Positions 1-7,648 of a stretch of DNA of 27,296 nt are shown here, piece after piece (positions within the stretch are counted from its first letter, which is position 1; each line of letters starts with the position of its first letter). The position numbers and the translations under genes were made by a program. Under the pieces are notes generated by a model that ran no database searches, was not told the DNA's origin, and saw nothing but the letters and a program-made list of their open reading frames with translations. This DNA is from an uncultured Christensenellaceae bacterium. Lineage in GTDB: Bacteria > Bacillota > Clostridia > Christensenellales > MGBC116941. The DNA is taken from assembly GCA_910585035.1 (NCBI GenBank), contig CAJUEF010000019.1, positions 1 through 27,296 on the forward strand. The letters are read 5' to 3'.

Positions 1-552
1 GGTTACCTTATGAGTGAGGAGGAATATGACTTTGAATTAAAGGCAGAAGATAACAACATTCCTTTAATAGAGATAGATACGGTTAATATATTTAACCAGT
101 CAATAAAGGGAATAATTGAGGGTCGCAAAATAGGCAGCGATACTAAAAAGCCACTTAAAGGCGTAGAGTTCGGCGTGTATGCAAGAGAGGATATATTAAC
201 TCTTGACGGCACGGTAAGAGCCGCTAAAGGTGAGCTTGCAGACACAGTGGTGACAGATAAAAACGGCTGTTTTAAAACAAAAGAGCTTTACCTTGGTAAA
301 TATTATGTAAAGGAGCATAAAACAGCTAAAGGATATATTCTTAGTGAAGAAGAATATGAATGTGAGCTTGTGGTTTCTGATAATAACACGGCGGTAGTTA
401 CATATAACTGTGGCGATATAGTTAATGAATCAGTACCGCCTGATACTTTCATACCCACAGGGGATAATACAAATACTTTAGCATATGTAGGTATAATGAG
501 TTTGTCTTTTGTTTTTTGTATTTTATATATAAAAAGAAAAAGGCATAATTAA
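1..552 (+). CDS. SpaA-repeat cell-surface protein, C-terminal part (5' end outside window)
   Basis: The frame is open from base 1 (first residues Gly-Tyr-Leu), and the first internal ATG at base 10 falls inside a domain, so this is the 3' end of a longer gene. The opening GYLMSEEEYDFEL matches the later GYILSEEEYECEL, so the fragment holds the end of one SpaA/Cna-B-like domain followed by a complete one with the typical Y-V-K-E-x(4)-KGY ending. SpaA domains are beta-sandwich stalk modules of Gram-positive pilins and adhesins, often stiffened by Lys-Asn isopeptide bonds. The C-terminus has a sorting-signal layout: FIPTGD, a hydrophobic helix, then KRKRHN. The motif lacks one residue compared with LPxTG, so sortase anchoring is likely but not certain. 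The ligand is unknown. A strong terminator follows three bases after the stop. Confidence 0.85.
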   Translation, partial: GYLMSEEEYDFELKAEDNNIPLIEIDTVNIFNQSIKGIIEGRKIGSDTKKPLKGVEFGVYAREDILTLDGTVRAAKGELADTVVTDKNGCFKTKELYLGKYYVKEHKTAKGYILSEEEYECELVVSDNNTAVVTYNCGDIVNESVPPDTFIPTGDNTNTLAYVGIMSLSFVFCILYIKRKRHN

Positions 553-554
553 TT

Positions 555-598
555 AAAGCAGCGTTTAGGATATAGCAGTCTTAAACGCTGCTTTTTTT
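555..598 (+). terminator. Rho-independent terminator of the SpaA gene
   Basis: A 13-bp perfect stem, AAAGCAGCGTTTA (555-567) with TAAACGCTGCTTT (582-594), is followed by a run of T. It begins just after the SpaA stop codon. The convergent transposase gene ends inside this hairpin, with its stop at 567-565. Confidence 0.85.
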
Positions 599-1635
599 CT
601 TTTTAATTCTTTATTAAAAATATCGTAGGCAGTGTTAAAATTAAGAATTTTTCTAGGTAAAGTATTAATCCACTTCTCGATATTTTGTATCTTTTCATTA
701 GAAATATTATTTATGGATGTTCCCTTTTTAATAAAGTATCTTATTATACGGTTGTTGCGTTCATTAGAGCCACGCTCAAAAGCGGAGTAGGGATGAGCAT
801 AGTAAACTTTAGTGCCTGTTATATTTTCTAAGGTATGTAATTGACTAAATTCAGTACCGTTATCTGAGGTTATGGAAAGAAATATTTTATTAAAGTCATT
901 GCCGTATTCTGTTATAAGGTTATGCATTTCTTTCATTACTGCACTGCTAGTTTTGCCGCTAAGTTTTCTTATAATTTCCATACGGGACTTCCGCTCGGTG
1001 AGAACCAATAAGGAGCTTTGATTTTTTGTGTTTTTTCCTATAACGGTGTCTATCTCCCAATGCCCGAATTGTTTTCTGGAATTAATGTATTTCTGTCGTT
1101 TTTCAATACTGTTGCCGTATAGGCGTTTATGTTTTCTCGGCGGCATATGTTTAACAGGCTTTCTTGACACCTTACAAGGCAAATCAATGTTTTTGATTTT
1201 CATGTAGCCTTTATCAATATAACTGTAAAGAGAGTTTATACAGACCATATTTTCTTTTTTAAAAAGTTTATTTTTAAGAGCGGTATGATATATTGCTTCA
1301 ATACTGTGTTTTGTAGTAAAAAACCTTTCTTCTACATAATTAATAAATTCTTTATATTGTGATTTTTCAATTTTTAGCTTTGAGCAAACCCGCTTTCGGT
1401 TTCTTTCATAGATAGCCTGTCCTCTTTGTGGGATATAAAGATTTTTTTTGATATATCCTCGTACAATGACAGTATCAGTTCCCCTTTTTAATTCGTTTCT
1501 TATAGTGTTTTCAGCTCTTCCCATAATTTTAGCTATTCTATATGCAGACATTCCCTGTGCCTTTAATATAGATATTTGCCCGCGTTCAATTTCGTTTAAA
1601 TGCTTGTGTTTGCGGTTAGTGATTATGTCTTTCAT
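565..1635 (-). CDS. IS30-family transposase
   Basis: The 356-residue protein has the IS30 layout. An N-terminal helix-turn-helix region (about residues 12-52, LNEIERGQISILKAQGMSAY...) is followed by a DDE integrase core: D196 in GHWEIDTVIG, D258 in SDNGTEF and E292 in ERGSNERNN. The spacing between the last two is exactly the DD(33)E of IS30. The family cuts and joins insertion-sequence ends. The length is close to normal and no frame break is seen, so the protein may be active. I could not find convincing terminal inverted repeats on either side. The last dozen codons run through the terminator hairpin of the convergent SpaA gene, so the element boundary there is unclear. A GGGGT ribosome-binding-like stretch precedes the ATG. 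Confidence 0.93.
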   Translation of the reverse strand: MKDIITNRKHKHLNEIERGQISILKAQGMSAYRIAKIMGRAENTIRNELKRGTDTVIVRGYIKKNLYIPQRGQAIYERNRKRVCSKLKIEKSQYKEFINYVEERFFTTKHSIEAIYHTALKNKLFKKENMVCINSLYSYIDKGYMKIKNIDLPCKVSRKPVKHMPPRKHKRLYGNSIEKRQKYINSRKQFGHWEIDTVIGKNTKNQSSLLVLTERKSRMEIIRKLSGKTSSAVMKEMHNLITEYGNDFNKIFLSITSDNGTEFSQLHTLENITGTKVYYAHPYSAFERGSNERNNRIIRYFIKKGTSINNISNEKIQNIEKWINTLPRKILNFNTAYDIFNKELKRKKAAFKTAIS

Positions 1636-1764
1636 AAAAATTTACCCCAATTTCAAATCTTATATAAATTCCATTATTTTTATATCATTGAAAGTTATAT
1701 TTTGCAAGTTTATATATTTTTTTAAGGAATATTGTAGTTTAAAATGGAGTTTCAAGAGCATAAA

Positions 1765-1780
1765 CGGGGTGGGGGTATAC
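1765..1780 (+). promoter_or_regulatory. Upstream partial CsoR-like site
   Basis: The sequence cGGGGTGGGGGTATAC shares the GGGGTGGGG core and following TATA with the two better sites downstream, but lacks the left CCCC arm. It may be an auxiliary or degenerate operator. Confidence 0.35.
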
Positions 1781-1842
1781 AAATTACTTTTTTTTAAAAA
1801 TACCTCAATTTACTATTGACATTTAAATGTGATAAAAAACTC

Positions 1843-1871
1843 TTGACAAATTACAATAAAGGATATATTAT
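1843..1871 (+). promoter_or_regulatory. Sigma-A-type promoter of copA operon
   Basis: TTGACA (1843-1848) and TATTAT (1866-1871) are 17 bases apart. The expected start near 1878 lies just before the first operator, an arrangement suited to repression by CsoR in the absence of copper. Confidence 0.6.
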
Positions 1872-1884
1872 TAAAATATAAATA

Positions 1885-1904
1885 CACCCCATGGGGGTGG
1901 GGTT
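1885..1904 (+). promoter_or_regulatory. CsoR-like operator 1
   Basis: The site contains CCCCATGGGG, a perfect 10-base palindrome (1887-1896), extended by GTGGGGT. It matches operator 2 at 18 of 20 positions. Known CsoR operators are G/C tracts flanking a short centre, as seen here. The csoR gene is the last gene of the operon. Confidence 0.65.
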
Positions 1905-1934
1905 ATAAAAATGGTGTAGAATATATGTAAAATT

Positions 1935-2002
1935 TTAACATAAACTAATATATAAGCATATATTTTAACTATAAAATAATCTTACCCCATAGGGGTGGGG
2001 TG
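1935..2002 (+). promoter_or_regulatory. Possible second copA promoter and CsoR-like operator 2
   Basis: TTAACA (1935-1940) and TATATT (1959-1964) are 18 bases apart and form a weak promoter candidate. About 20 bases downstream lies the second operator (1983-2002), with ACCCC-ATA-GGGGT followed by GGGGT. The operator ends directly before the copA ribosome binding site GGAGG (2005-2009), so a bound repressor could also affect messages started at the upstream promoter. Confidence 0.5.
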
Positions 2003-2015
2003 ATGGAGGTTTAAA

Positions 2016-4271
2016 ATGAAAAAAGAAACTTTTGATATAACGGGCATGACTTGTTCGTCATGCAGCGCACATATTGAAAAGGCAGTAAACAAAATGGAAG
2101 GAGTTAATAATGCCGCTGTCAGCCTTATGTCAAATTCTATGACTGTGGAGTATGACGAGAGTAAATTAAATGACGGCAGTATTATTAAGACAGTAGAAAA
2201 CCAAGGTTATGGCGCTTCTGTTAAGGGAAAGGAAGCTGCTCCTGTTAAAAAAGATGATGAAGCTGACGGAATGAAATGGAGAATGATTATTTCTTTCCTG
2301 TTCCTGATACCTCACATGTATGTGTCAATGGGGCATATGGTTGGGCTTCCTGTGCCGAAGATATTCCATGATCCGTTTGTCTTTGCTTTTACACAGATGC
2401 TGCTAACTCTTCCTGTAATGTATATTAACAGAAATTATTTTGAGGTTGGTTTTAAGAGCCTGCTAAGAGGTTCACCTAATATGGATTCCCTGATAGCGGT
2501 TGGTTCGTCTTCGGCATTTATATACGGGGTTGTGGTAATGTACCGTATTGGCGGTTCTATGGCAATGGGTGACATGCATATGGCAATGGAGCATGCAATG
2601 GATTTATACTTTGAATCTGCATCAATGATACTTACACTTATTACTATGGGTAAGTTTTTGGAAGCAAGAAGCAAGGGAAAGACTAAGGAAGCAATTCAAA
2701 GCCTTATGGATTTATCCCCAAAGACTGCAGTGATAAAGGTTGACGGTGAAGAAAGAACTGTTCCAGTGGAAGAAATTAAAATAGGAGATATAATTGTTGT
2801 AAGACCCGGAGGGGCAATTCCTTGTGACGGCGAAATAGTTTCCGGCAGTGCTTCTATTGATGAAGCGGCAATTACCGGTGAGAGTATGCCTGTGAGCAAG
2901 ACTGTCTGTGACAAGGTAATCGGTGCTACAATTAATAAAGACGGTTACTTTGAGTTTCGTGCAGATAAGGTTGGCGAAGACACAACTCTTTCTCAAATAA
3001 TAAAGCTGGTAAATGAAGCAGCGGACAGTAAGGCGCCTATTGCTAAAATTGCCGACAAGGTAAGCGGAGTGTTTGTTCCCGTCGTTATAACTTTGGCGGT
3101 GATTGCAACGGCAGTATGGCTTATTCTTGGATATGGCGTATCCTTTGCCCTTTCAATAGGAATATCCATTCTTGTAATTTCATGCCCTTGCGCTCTTGGG
3201 CTGGCAACCCCTGTGGCAATTATGGTTGGAACCGGAATGGGAGCTAAAAACGGAATACTTATAAAGAGCGCTGCGGCGCTGGAAACAGCTCATAATATAG
3301 ATACAATAGTTTTGGATAAAACAGGCACAATAACTGTTGGCGAGCCAAGGGTTACAGATATTATTACTTTTGAAGGTTATGACCAAGGCACCCTTATAAA
3401 AGAAACAGCAGCTATTGAGCAGATGTCGGAACATCCTCTTTCCAGGGCAATAGTGGAAAAAGCTAAAGAAACAGGAATACAAATCGGACAGTGTGATGAA
3501 TTTGAAACGGTTACAGGAAAAGGCGTTACAGGCATTGTGGACGGACACAGGTTTGTAATAGGAAATGATAAGCTTATGGCTGAGCACGGTGTTGATATTA
3601 GCAGTGCGACAGAAATTCAAAGCAGGTTTGCAGAAGAAGGAAAAACACCGCTGTATTGCGGAAAAGACGGAGTTATTGTAGGCGTTATAGCAATGGCGGA
3701 CGTAATTAAACAGACTAGTCCTGCGGCTATTCGCGAATTTAAAAATATGGGCATTAAAACTGTTATGCTTACCGGTGACAATAAAAAGGTTGCAGAGGCT
3801 ATAAGAGCTAAGGTAGGCGTGGATGAGGCCAGAGCAGAGCTTTTGCCTATGGATAAGGAACGCATAATTAAAGAAATGCAGGAACAAGGCGCCAAGGTGG
3901 CAATGATTGGCGATGGTATAAACGACGCTCCTGCTCTTACAAGAGCGGATGTTGGTATTGCTATTGGCGCAGGCACAGACGTTGCAATAGAATCTGCTGA
4001 TATTGTGCTTATAAAGAGCGATCTGGTAGATGCAAGCGGTGCTGTTAAGCTAAGTAAGGCGGTTATGAAAAATATTAAGGAAAACTTGTTCTGGGCGTTC
4101 TTCTACAATACTCTGTTTATTCCAATCGCGGCAGGAATGTTTTATCCTATATTTGGGCTAAAACTTAATCCTATGTTTGGAGCGGCGGCAATGAGCCTTA
4201 GCTCTGTATGCGTAGTAACCAATGCACTAAGACTGAGGTTCTTTAAGAATAATGTTTCTGAAAACAAATAA
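2016..4271 (+). CDS. copA: Copper-exporting P1B-type ATPase
   Basis: The protein (751 residues) pumps Cu(I) out of the cytoplasm at the expense of ATP. In order it has one N-terminal heavy-metal domain with GMTCSSC (Cys13, Cys16), membrane helices, the actuator motif ITGES, the CPC metal site in helix 6 (C390-P391-C392), the phosphorylated aspartate in DKTGT (D434), an HP motif in EHPLSRA, the hinge GDGIND (D633), and a last helix with MSLSS, the signature of the Cu(I) subgroup. The loop at about residues 179-196 is rich in Met and His (GGSMAMGDMHMAMEHAMD), fitting a copper exit site. Many relatives carry two N-terminal metal domains; here there is one, and a separate copZ follows. The start is set by GGAGG seven bases upstream. 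It is the first gene of copA-copZ-csoR. Confidence 0.95.
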   Translation: MKKETFDITGMTCSSCSAHIEKAVNKMEGVNNAAVSLMSNSMTVEYDESKLNDGSIIKTVENQGYGASVKGKEAAPVKKDDEADGMKWRMIISFLFLIPHMYVSMGHMVGLPVPKIFHDPFVFAFTQMLLTLPVMYINRNYFEVGFKSLLRGSPNMDSLIAVGSSSAFIYGVVVMYRIGGSMAMGDMHMAMEHAMDLYFESASMILTLITMGKFLEARSKGKTKEAIQSLMDLSPKTAVIKVDGEERTVPVEEIKIGDIIVVRPGGAIPCDGEIVSGSASIDEAAITGESMPVSKTVCDKVIGATINKDGYFEFRADKVGEDTTLSQIIKLVNEAADSKAPIAKIADKVSGVFVPVVITLAVIATAVWLILGYGVSFALSIGISILVISCPCALGLATPVAIMVGTGMGAKNGILIKSAAALETAHNIDTIVLDKTGTITVGEPRVTDIITFEGYDQGTLIKETAAIEQMSEHPLSRAIVEKAKETGIQIGQCDEFETVTGKGVTGIVDGHRFVIGNDKLMAEHGVDISSATEIQSRFAEEGKTPLYCGKDGVIVGVIAMADVIKQTSPAAIREFKNMGIKTVMLTGDNKKVAEAIRAKVGVDEARAELLPMDKERIIKEMQEQGAKVAMIGDGINDAPALTRADVGIAIGAGTDVAIESADIVLIKSDLVDASGAVKLSKAVMKNIKENLFWAFFYNTLFIPIAAGMFYPIFGLKLNPMFGAAAMSLSSVCVVTNALRLRFFKNNVSENK

Positions 4272-4282
4272 TTACAGATAAA

Positions 4283-4311
4283 GGTTTAAAGGCCTGCCAG
4301 GCTCATAAACC
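4283..4311 (+). other. Nested inverted repeat between copA and copZ
   Basis: GGTTTA (4283-4288) can pair with TAAACC (4306-4311), enclosing GCCT-GCC-AGGC. There is no T-run after it, so it is not a normal terminator. It may stabilise or process the copA message and set the copA to copZ ratio. Confidence 0.35.
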
Positions 4312-4387
4312 GGTTCATTAATGCTAAGTATAATATATTTAGCTTTTGAAAATAAATAAAATATTAAAATATTAGGAGGAAATTAAA

Positions 4388-4609
4388 ATGGAAATTAAAA
4401 TTGAGGGTATGACTTGTAATCACTGCAAAATGAGAGTGGAAAAGGCTCTTAATGAAGTTGAGGGCGTTACCGGCGTAAACGTGGATTTGGAGGGCAAAAA
4501 GGCTGTTGTAGAAGGCAATGCAGATATGGCTGCTCTTGAAAATGCCGTTAAAGAGGCAGGTTATGACGTTGTTAAAGGCGGCGGAGGATGCTGCTGCGGC
4601 TGCAAATAA
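4388..4609 (+). CDS. copZ: Copper chaperone CopZ (heavy-metal-associated domain protein)
   Basis: This is a 73-residue single heavy-metal-associated domain with MTCNHC (Cys10, Cys13) on the first loop and the ferredoxin-like beta-alpha-beta pattern to about residue 60. Proteins of this type carry Cu(I) in the cytoplasm and hand it to the CopA metal domain. It lies between copA and csoR, with a strong AGGAGG upstream. It is unusual in ending with a glycine run and a cysteine cluster, GGGGCCCGCK (residues 64-73), which normal CopZ lacks and which could bind extra copper. Confidence 0.9.
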   Translation: MEIKIEGMTCNHCKMRVEKALNEVEGVTGVNVDLEGKKAVVEGNADMAALENAVKEAGYDVVKGGGGCCCGCK

Positions 4610-4657
4610 GCAATATACATTAAATAAACACATGATTAAGCAGGAGGGAATATATTT

Positions 4658-4918
4658 ATGAAAGCGGATAAGGATAGCGCCATAAGGCTTCTTAAAACTG
4701 CAAAAGGTCAAATTGAAGGCATAATGAAAATGATGGAGGAAGACAGATACTGTGTTGATATATCCAACCAGATTATGGCGACTTCCAGCATATTATGCAA
4801 AGTAAATAAACAGGTTTTAAAGGCACATATTAAAGGCTGTGTTGTTACAGGAATTCAAGAAGGCAATGCAGATGAGAAGCTTGAAGAGATAATGTCCATA
4901 ATTGATAAGCTTGGATAA
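4658..4918 (+). CDS. csoR: Copper-sensing transcriptional repressor CsoR
   Basis: This 86-residue all-helical DUF156 (CsoR/RcnR/FrmR) family protein has the Cu(I) ligand triad Cys32, His57 and Cys61. The spacing (25 and 4) is identical to that of characterised CsoR proteins, which separates it from formaldehyde and nickel sensors of the family. The apo-protein binds G/C-rich operators, and copper releases it. It is last in the copA operon, and matching operator sequences lie before copA, so autoregulation is expected. The ribosome binding site is AGGAGGG. A long hairpin follows the gene. Confidence 0.93.
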   Translation: MKADKDSAIRLLKTAKGQIEGIMKMMEEDRYCVDISNQIMATSSILCKVNKQVLKAHIKGCVVTGIQEGNADEKLEEIMSIIDKLG

Positions 4919-4961
4919 AATAAATATATTCTGAAATTTGCAAATGCTATAACATCATATT

Positions 4962-5016
4962 AAAATATAGATACAGTCGGTTTTGCTTTTAGAAACAGGG
5001 CTGTATCTTATATTTT
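4962..5016 (+). terminator. Long hairpin after csoR, possible terminator or attenuator
   Basis: AAAATATAGATACAG (4962-4976) pairs with CTGTATCTTATATTTT (5001-5016) with a single bulged base, leaving a 24-base loop. The right arm ends in a short T-run. It probably ends the copper operon, but it sits only 15 bases before the next start codon, so read-through into the DUF1294 gene is possible. Confidence 0.45.
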
Positions 5017-5031
5017 ACGGAGGAAATTAAT

Positions 5032-5304
5032 ATGATAGGTACTTTTCTGTTTTTTACATATTTATTTTGGAATGTATTCTGCTTTTTTCTTATGTTTGCG
5101 GATAAGCAAAAGGCAATTAATGAAAAGTACAGAATCAGCGAAAAAACCCTTTTAAAATTTGCTCTTTGTTTTGGCGCTTTTGGCATTGCATTTGGTATGA
5201 TGGCTTTTTCCCATAAAACGAAAAAAAACAAATTTGTTCTTACAGTGGGGCTTGGAATATTTTTAAATATAGCTTGTATACTTTTACTGTTAAGGATTTA
5301 TTGA
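5032..5304 (+). CDS. DUF1294 family small membrane protein
   Basis: This 90-residue protein has about three hydrophobic segments (residues 2-22, 40-60 and 70-88). The family pattern is visible: ADKQKA followed by an RISE-like segment (KYRISEKTLL), then a glycine-containing helix and SHKTKKNKF. DUF1294 proteins are small integral membrane proteins of unknown function. The ribosome binding site is GGAGG. It stands between the copper operon and feoB with no evident link to metal transport. Confidence 0.8.
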   Translation: MIGTFLFFTYLFWNVFCFFLMFADKQKAINEKYRISEKTLLKFALCFGAFGIAFGMMAFSHKTKKNKFVLTVGLGIFLNIACILLLLRIY

Positions 5305-5408
5305 CGTATTTGTTATTGGTGTGATAAACTTTGCTGTATGAGGCTCACAGAGGTTTGTAAGGAAAATTTAATCTTATAATTTTTGTGAATACGTATAATT
5401 TTTAGCAA

Positions 5409-5430
5409 AAGGTTAGTCAATTCTAACTTA
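5409..5430 (+). promoter_or_regulatory. Possible metal-regulator operator upstream of feoB
   Basis: The inverted repeat GGTTAG (5411-5416) and CTAACT (5423-5428) has half-sites resembling those of DtxR/IdeR-type iron repressors, but with a six-base centre rather than one. It lies about 25 bases before the feoB start. The assignment is tentative. Confidence 0.3.
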
Positions 5431-5454
5431 AATATACAATTTTAGGAGAATAGT

Positions 5455-7445
5455 ATGCGCATAGGCTTAATTGGAAATCCCAATTGCGGAAAAACAACTA
5501 TGTTTAACGCTTTTACAGGCAGCAACCAATATGTTGGGAATTGGCCGGGGGTTACTGTTGAAAAGAAAGAAGGCAAAGTTAAAGGTTATAGAAATGTAAT
5601 TCTAGTGGATTTGCCGGGAATATATTCTCTTTCGCCTTATACACCGGAAGAGATAGTATCCAGAAATTTTCTTATCGGTGACCACGTTGATGCTGTTATA
5701 AATATAGTAGACGGCCTACATTTGGAGAGAAACCTTTATTTAACGTCTATGCTTTTGGAAATGGGTATTCCAACGGTTATAGCTCTTAACATGGCGGATG
5801 TGCTTGAAAAACGTGGAATACATATAAATGCAGCAGCTCTTGAAATGGAGCTTGGGGTTCCGGTGGTGGAAACCTCAGCGTCAAAAGGCAGCGGACTCGA
5901 CGAGCTTATGGGCAGGGCTATTGATATAAAGGGAAAGAATAGAAAAAGCTTAAATATATTTTGCGAAAAAATAGAGGCTGCTATAAGCGAAGCTGAAACG
6001 CTGATAAGTACGAAAGAGGGAACGGCCAGATTTGCTGCCATAAAGGCGCTTGAGCAGGATGAACGCATAGGGGATATTTGCGAGATTACTGACGAAATAA
6101 CATTAAAGCAAATTATAAGAGACCTTGAAAAATTATTTGATGATGATGCTGTGAGCATAATAGCATCAGGAAGATATGACTGGATTGACGACCTAATAAA
6201 AAGGCTTAATATAAAAGAACCTAGAAAAGTTGATAATGTTACTGAAAAAATTGATAAAATAGTTACAGACAAGTATTTGGCATTTCCGATTTTTGCTCTA
6301 ATTATATGGATTATATACTTTGTATCTATACAGACTGTCGGCAATATGACCATAGGGCTTATGGAAGGTTTTTTTGACTGGGTAGGTTCACTCATTAGCA
6401 GCGGACTTGGGGCATTAAATGTCAGCCCAATGCTGGAGGGGCTGATTGTTGACGGGCTTTTAGGCGGAGTAAGCGCCGTTCTTAGTTTTGTTCCCCAAAT
6501 AATGATATTGTTTTTGTTCATATCATTTTTGGAGGATTGCGGATACATGTCCAGAGTGGCGTTTATTATGGATAGATTGTTTAAATATTTTGGTCTGTCG
6601 GGCAAATCCATAATACCCATGGTCATCGGGGCAGGATGCAGTGTGCCGGGAATAATGGCAACGAGGACTATCGAGAGTGAAAAGGACAGAAGAATGACTA
6701 TCATTTTAACGCCGTTTATACCGTGCGGCGCTAAATTACCCGTATTTGCGTTATTTGCTGGGGCACTTTTCAGGGGAAATCCTTTTATCGGGCCTTCAAT
6801 ATATTTGCTTGGATTTGTTATGATAATTATAAGCGGATTGCTTTTAAAAAACACTAAGGCATTTAAAGGAGGCGGCGAAGCTTTTCTTATGGAGCTTCCT
6901 GATTATCGCATGCCTAAAGCATCCAGCGTTTTACAGCATATGTGGGAGAGGGGAAAGGAATTTATAGTAAGAGCAGGAACACTAATATTTCTTGCCTGCG
7001 GGATTATATGGATGCTTTCCAGTTTTAGTTACCGCTTTGAATATGTGGCTCCAGATATGAGTATGCTGGCAAATATAGGAAAGGCTGTTGCGCCTGTATT
7101 CCGTCCTCTTGGGTTTGGCAACTGGCAAAGCGCTGCCGCTTTAATTTCCGGAATGGTTGCCAAAGAAAATGTGGTTGCTACCTTTGGAATTTTATTTAAG
7201 CTTGGCGAAGAGATGACTGAAACAAATCCAATACCAGCCAGATTGCGGCATATTTCAATGCTGCAAGCGCATATTCATTTATGGCCTTTGTACTTTTGGC
7301 AGCGCCATGCTTTAGCGCCATAGGGGCGACGGTTAAAGAAATGGGAAGCGTTAAATGGACGGTGTTTGCTCTTGTCTTTCAAACATCGGTAGCTTATGTT
7401 GTGGCATTTATTATATTTCAGGTGGGCAGTATGTTTATTAGATAA
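5455..7445 (+). pseudogene. feoB: Ferrous iron transport protein B, frame broken near the 3' end
   Basis: FeoB is the membrane Fe(II) transporter with an N-terminal G domain. Visible are G1 GNPNCGKTT (residues 7-15), G2 region NWPGVTVEKKEG, G3 DLPG, G4 NMAD, a helical spacer, then the transmembrane region with gate-like segments such as GAGCSVPG and PFIPCGAKLPVF. The initial frame ends at 7321-7323 after a tail (RLRHISMLQ...) unlike FeoB. From 7239 the -1 frame encodes the expected end: QIAAYFNAASAYSFMAFVLL, then a conserved PCF, KEMGSVKW and a final helix, stopping at 7443-7445. The two parts total about 660 residues, a normal FeoB size. The break lies in CCAGCCAG (7234-7241). It could be a real mutation, a slippage event or an assembly error. 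No feoA is seen beside it. Confidence 0.9.
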
Positions 7446-7457
7446 GGAGGAGAAAAT

Positions 7458-7619
7458 ATGTGGAATTTTATTATTGGCGGAGCAGTTGTGCTTCTTTTGG
7501 TATTTGCTTATTTTAAGGCGTTTCGTGCCAACAATAAAGACGGCGGCACAGGAGGCTGCGGCGGAGGATGCGGCGGCTGCAGCGGCTGCAGCGTCCATAA
7601 AGATGAAAAAGAAGAATGA
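7458..7619 (+). CDS. FeoB-associated Cys-rich membrane protein
   Basis: This 53-residue protein starts 12 bases after the restored feoB stop and is preceded by AAGGAGG. It has one N-terminal membrane helix (residues 4-19), a short basic stretch (KAFRANNK), then a Gly/Cys module with Cys34, Cys38, Cys41 and Cys44 (GGCGGGCGGCSGC) and a charged tail. This matches the small FeoB_associated family (PF12669), found after feoB in Firmicutes and thought to help ferrous iron uptake on the cytoplasmic side. That its frame and binding site are intact suggests the iron operon is still in use. Confidence 0.88.
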   Translation: MWNFIIGGAVVLLLVFAYFKAFRANNKDGGTGGCGGGCGGCSGCSVHKDEKEE

Positions 7620-7648
7620 AGATGATATATAATTTTTGTATTGTTTAT

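Larger units (their letters stand above)
1636..2015. other. Intergenic region: transposase upstream DNA and copper-operon control region
   Basis: This is 380 bases without a convincing gene. The left half is AT-rich upstream sequence of the transposase. The right half, from about 1765, carries three G-rich operator-like sites and two promoter-like elements directed toward copA. The coding frames that cross it are short and lack family features. Confidence 0.7.

Noticed and set aside
1636..1800. Terminal inverted repeats of the IS30 element.
   Set aside because: Comparing both flanks by eye gives only short matches (GTTTA, TTAAAC) that are expected by chance in AT-rich DNA.
3180..3887. A 235-codon open frame on the minus strand opposite copA.
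   Set aside because: It is antisense to conserved CopA motifs (CPC, DKTGT); its composition (Cys, His, Phe, Asn) is that of a shadow frame.
5736..6854. A 372-codon open frame on the minus strand opposite feoB.
   Set aside because: It is antisense to clear FeoB motifs, is rich in Ser, Ile and Pro as expected for a shadow frame, and has no binding site or family feature.
7219..7241. Programmed -1 frameshifting in feoB at AAACAAA (7220-7226).
   Set aside because: The heptamer is not in the phase needed for a -1 slip from the feoB frame, and no clear downstream pseudoknot is seen. A mutation is simpler.
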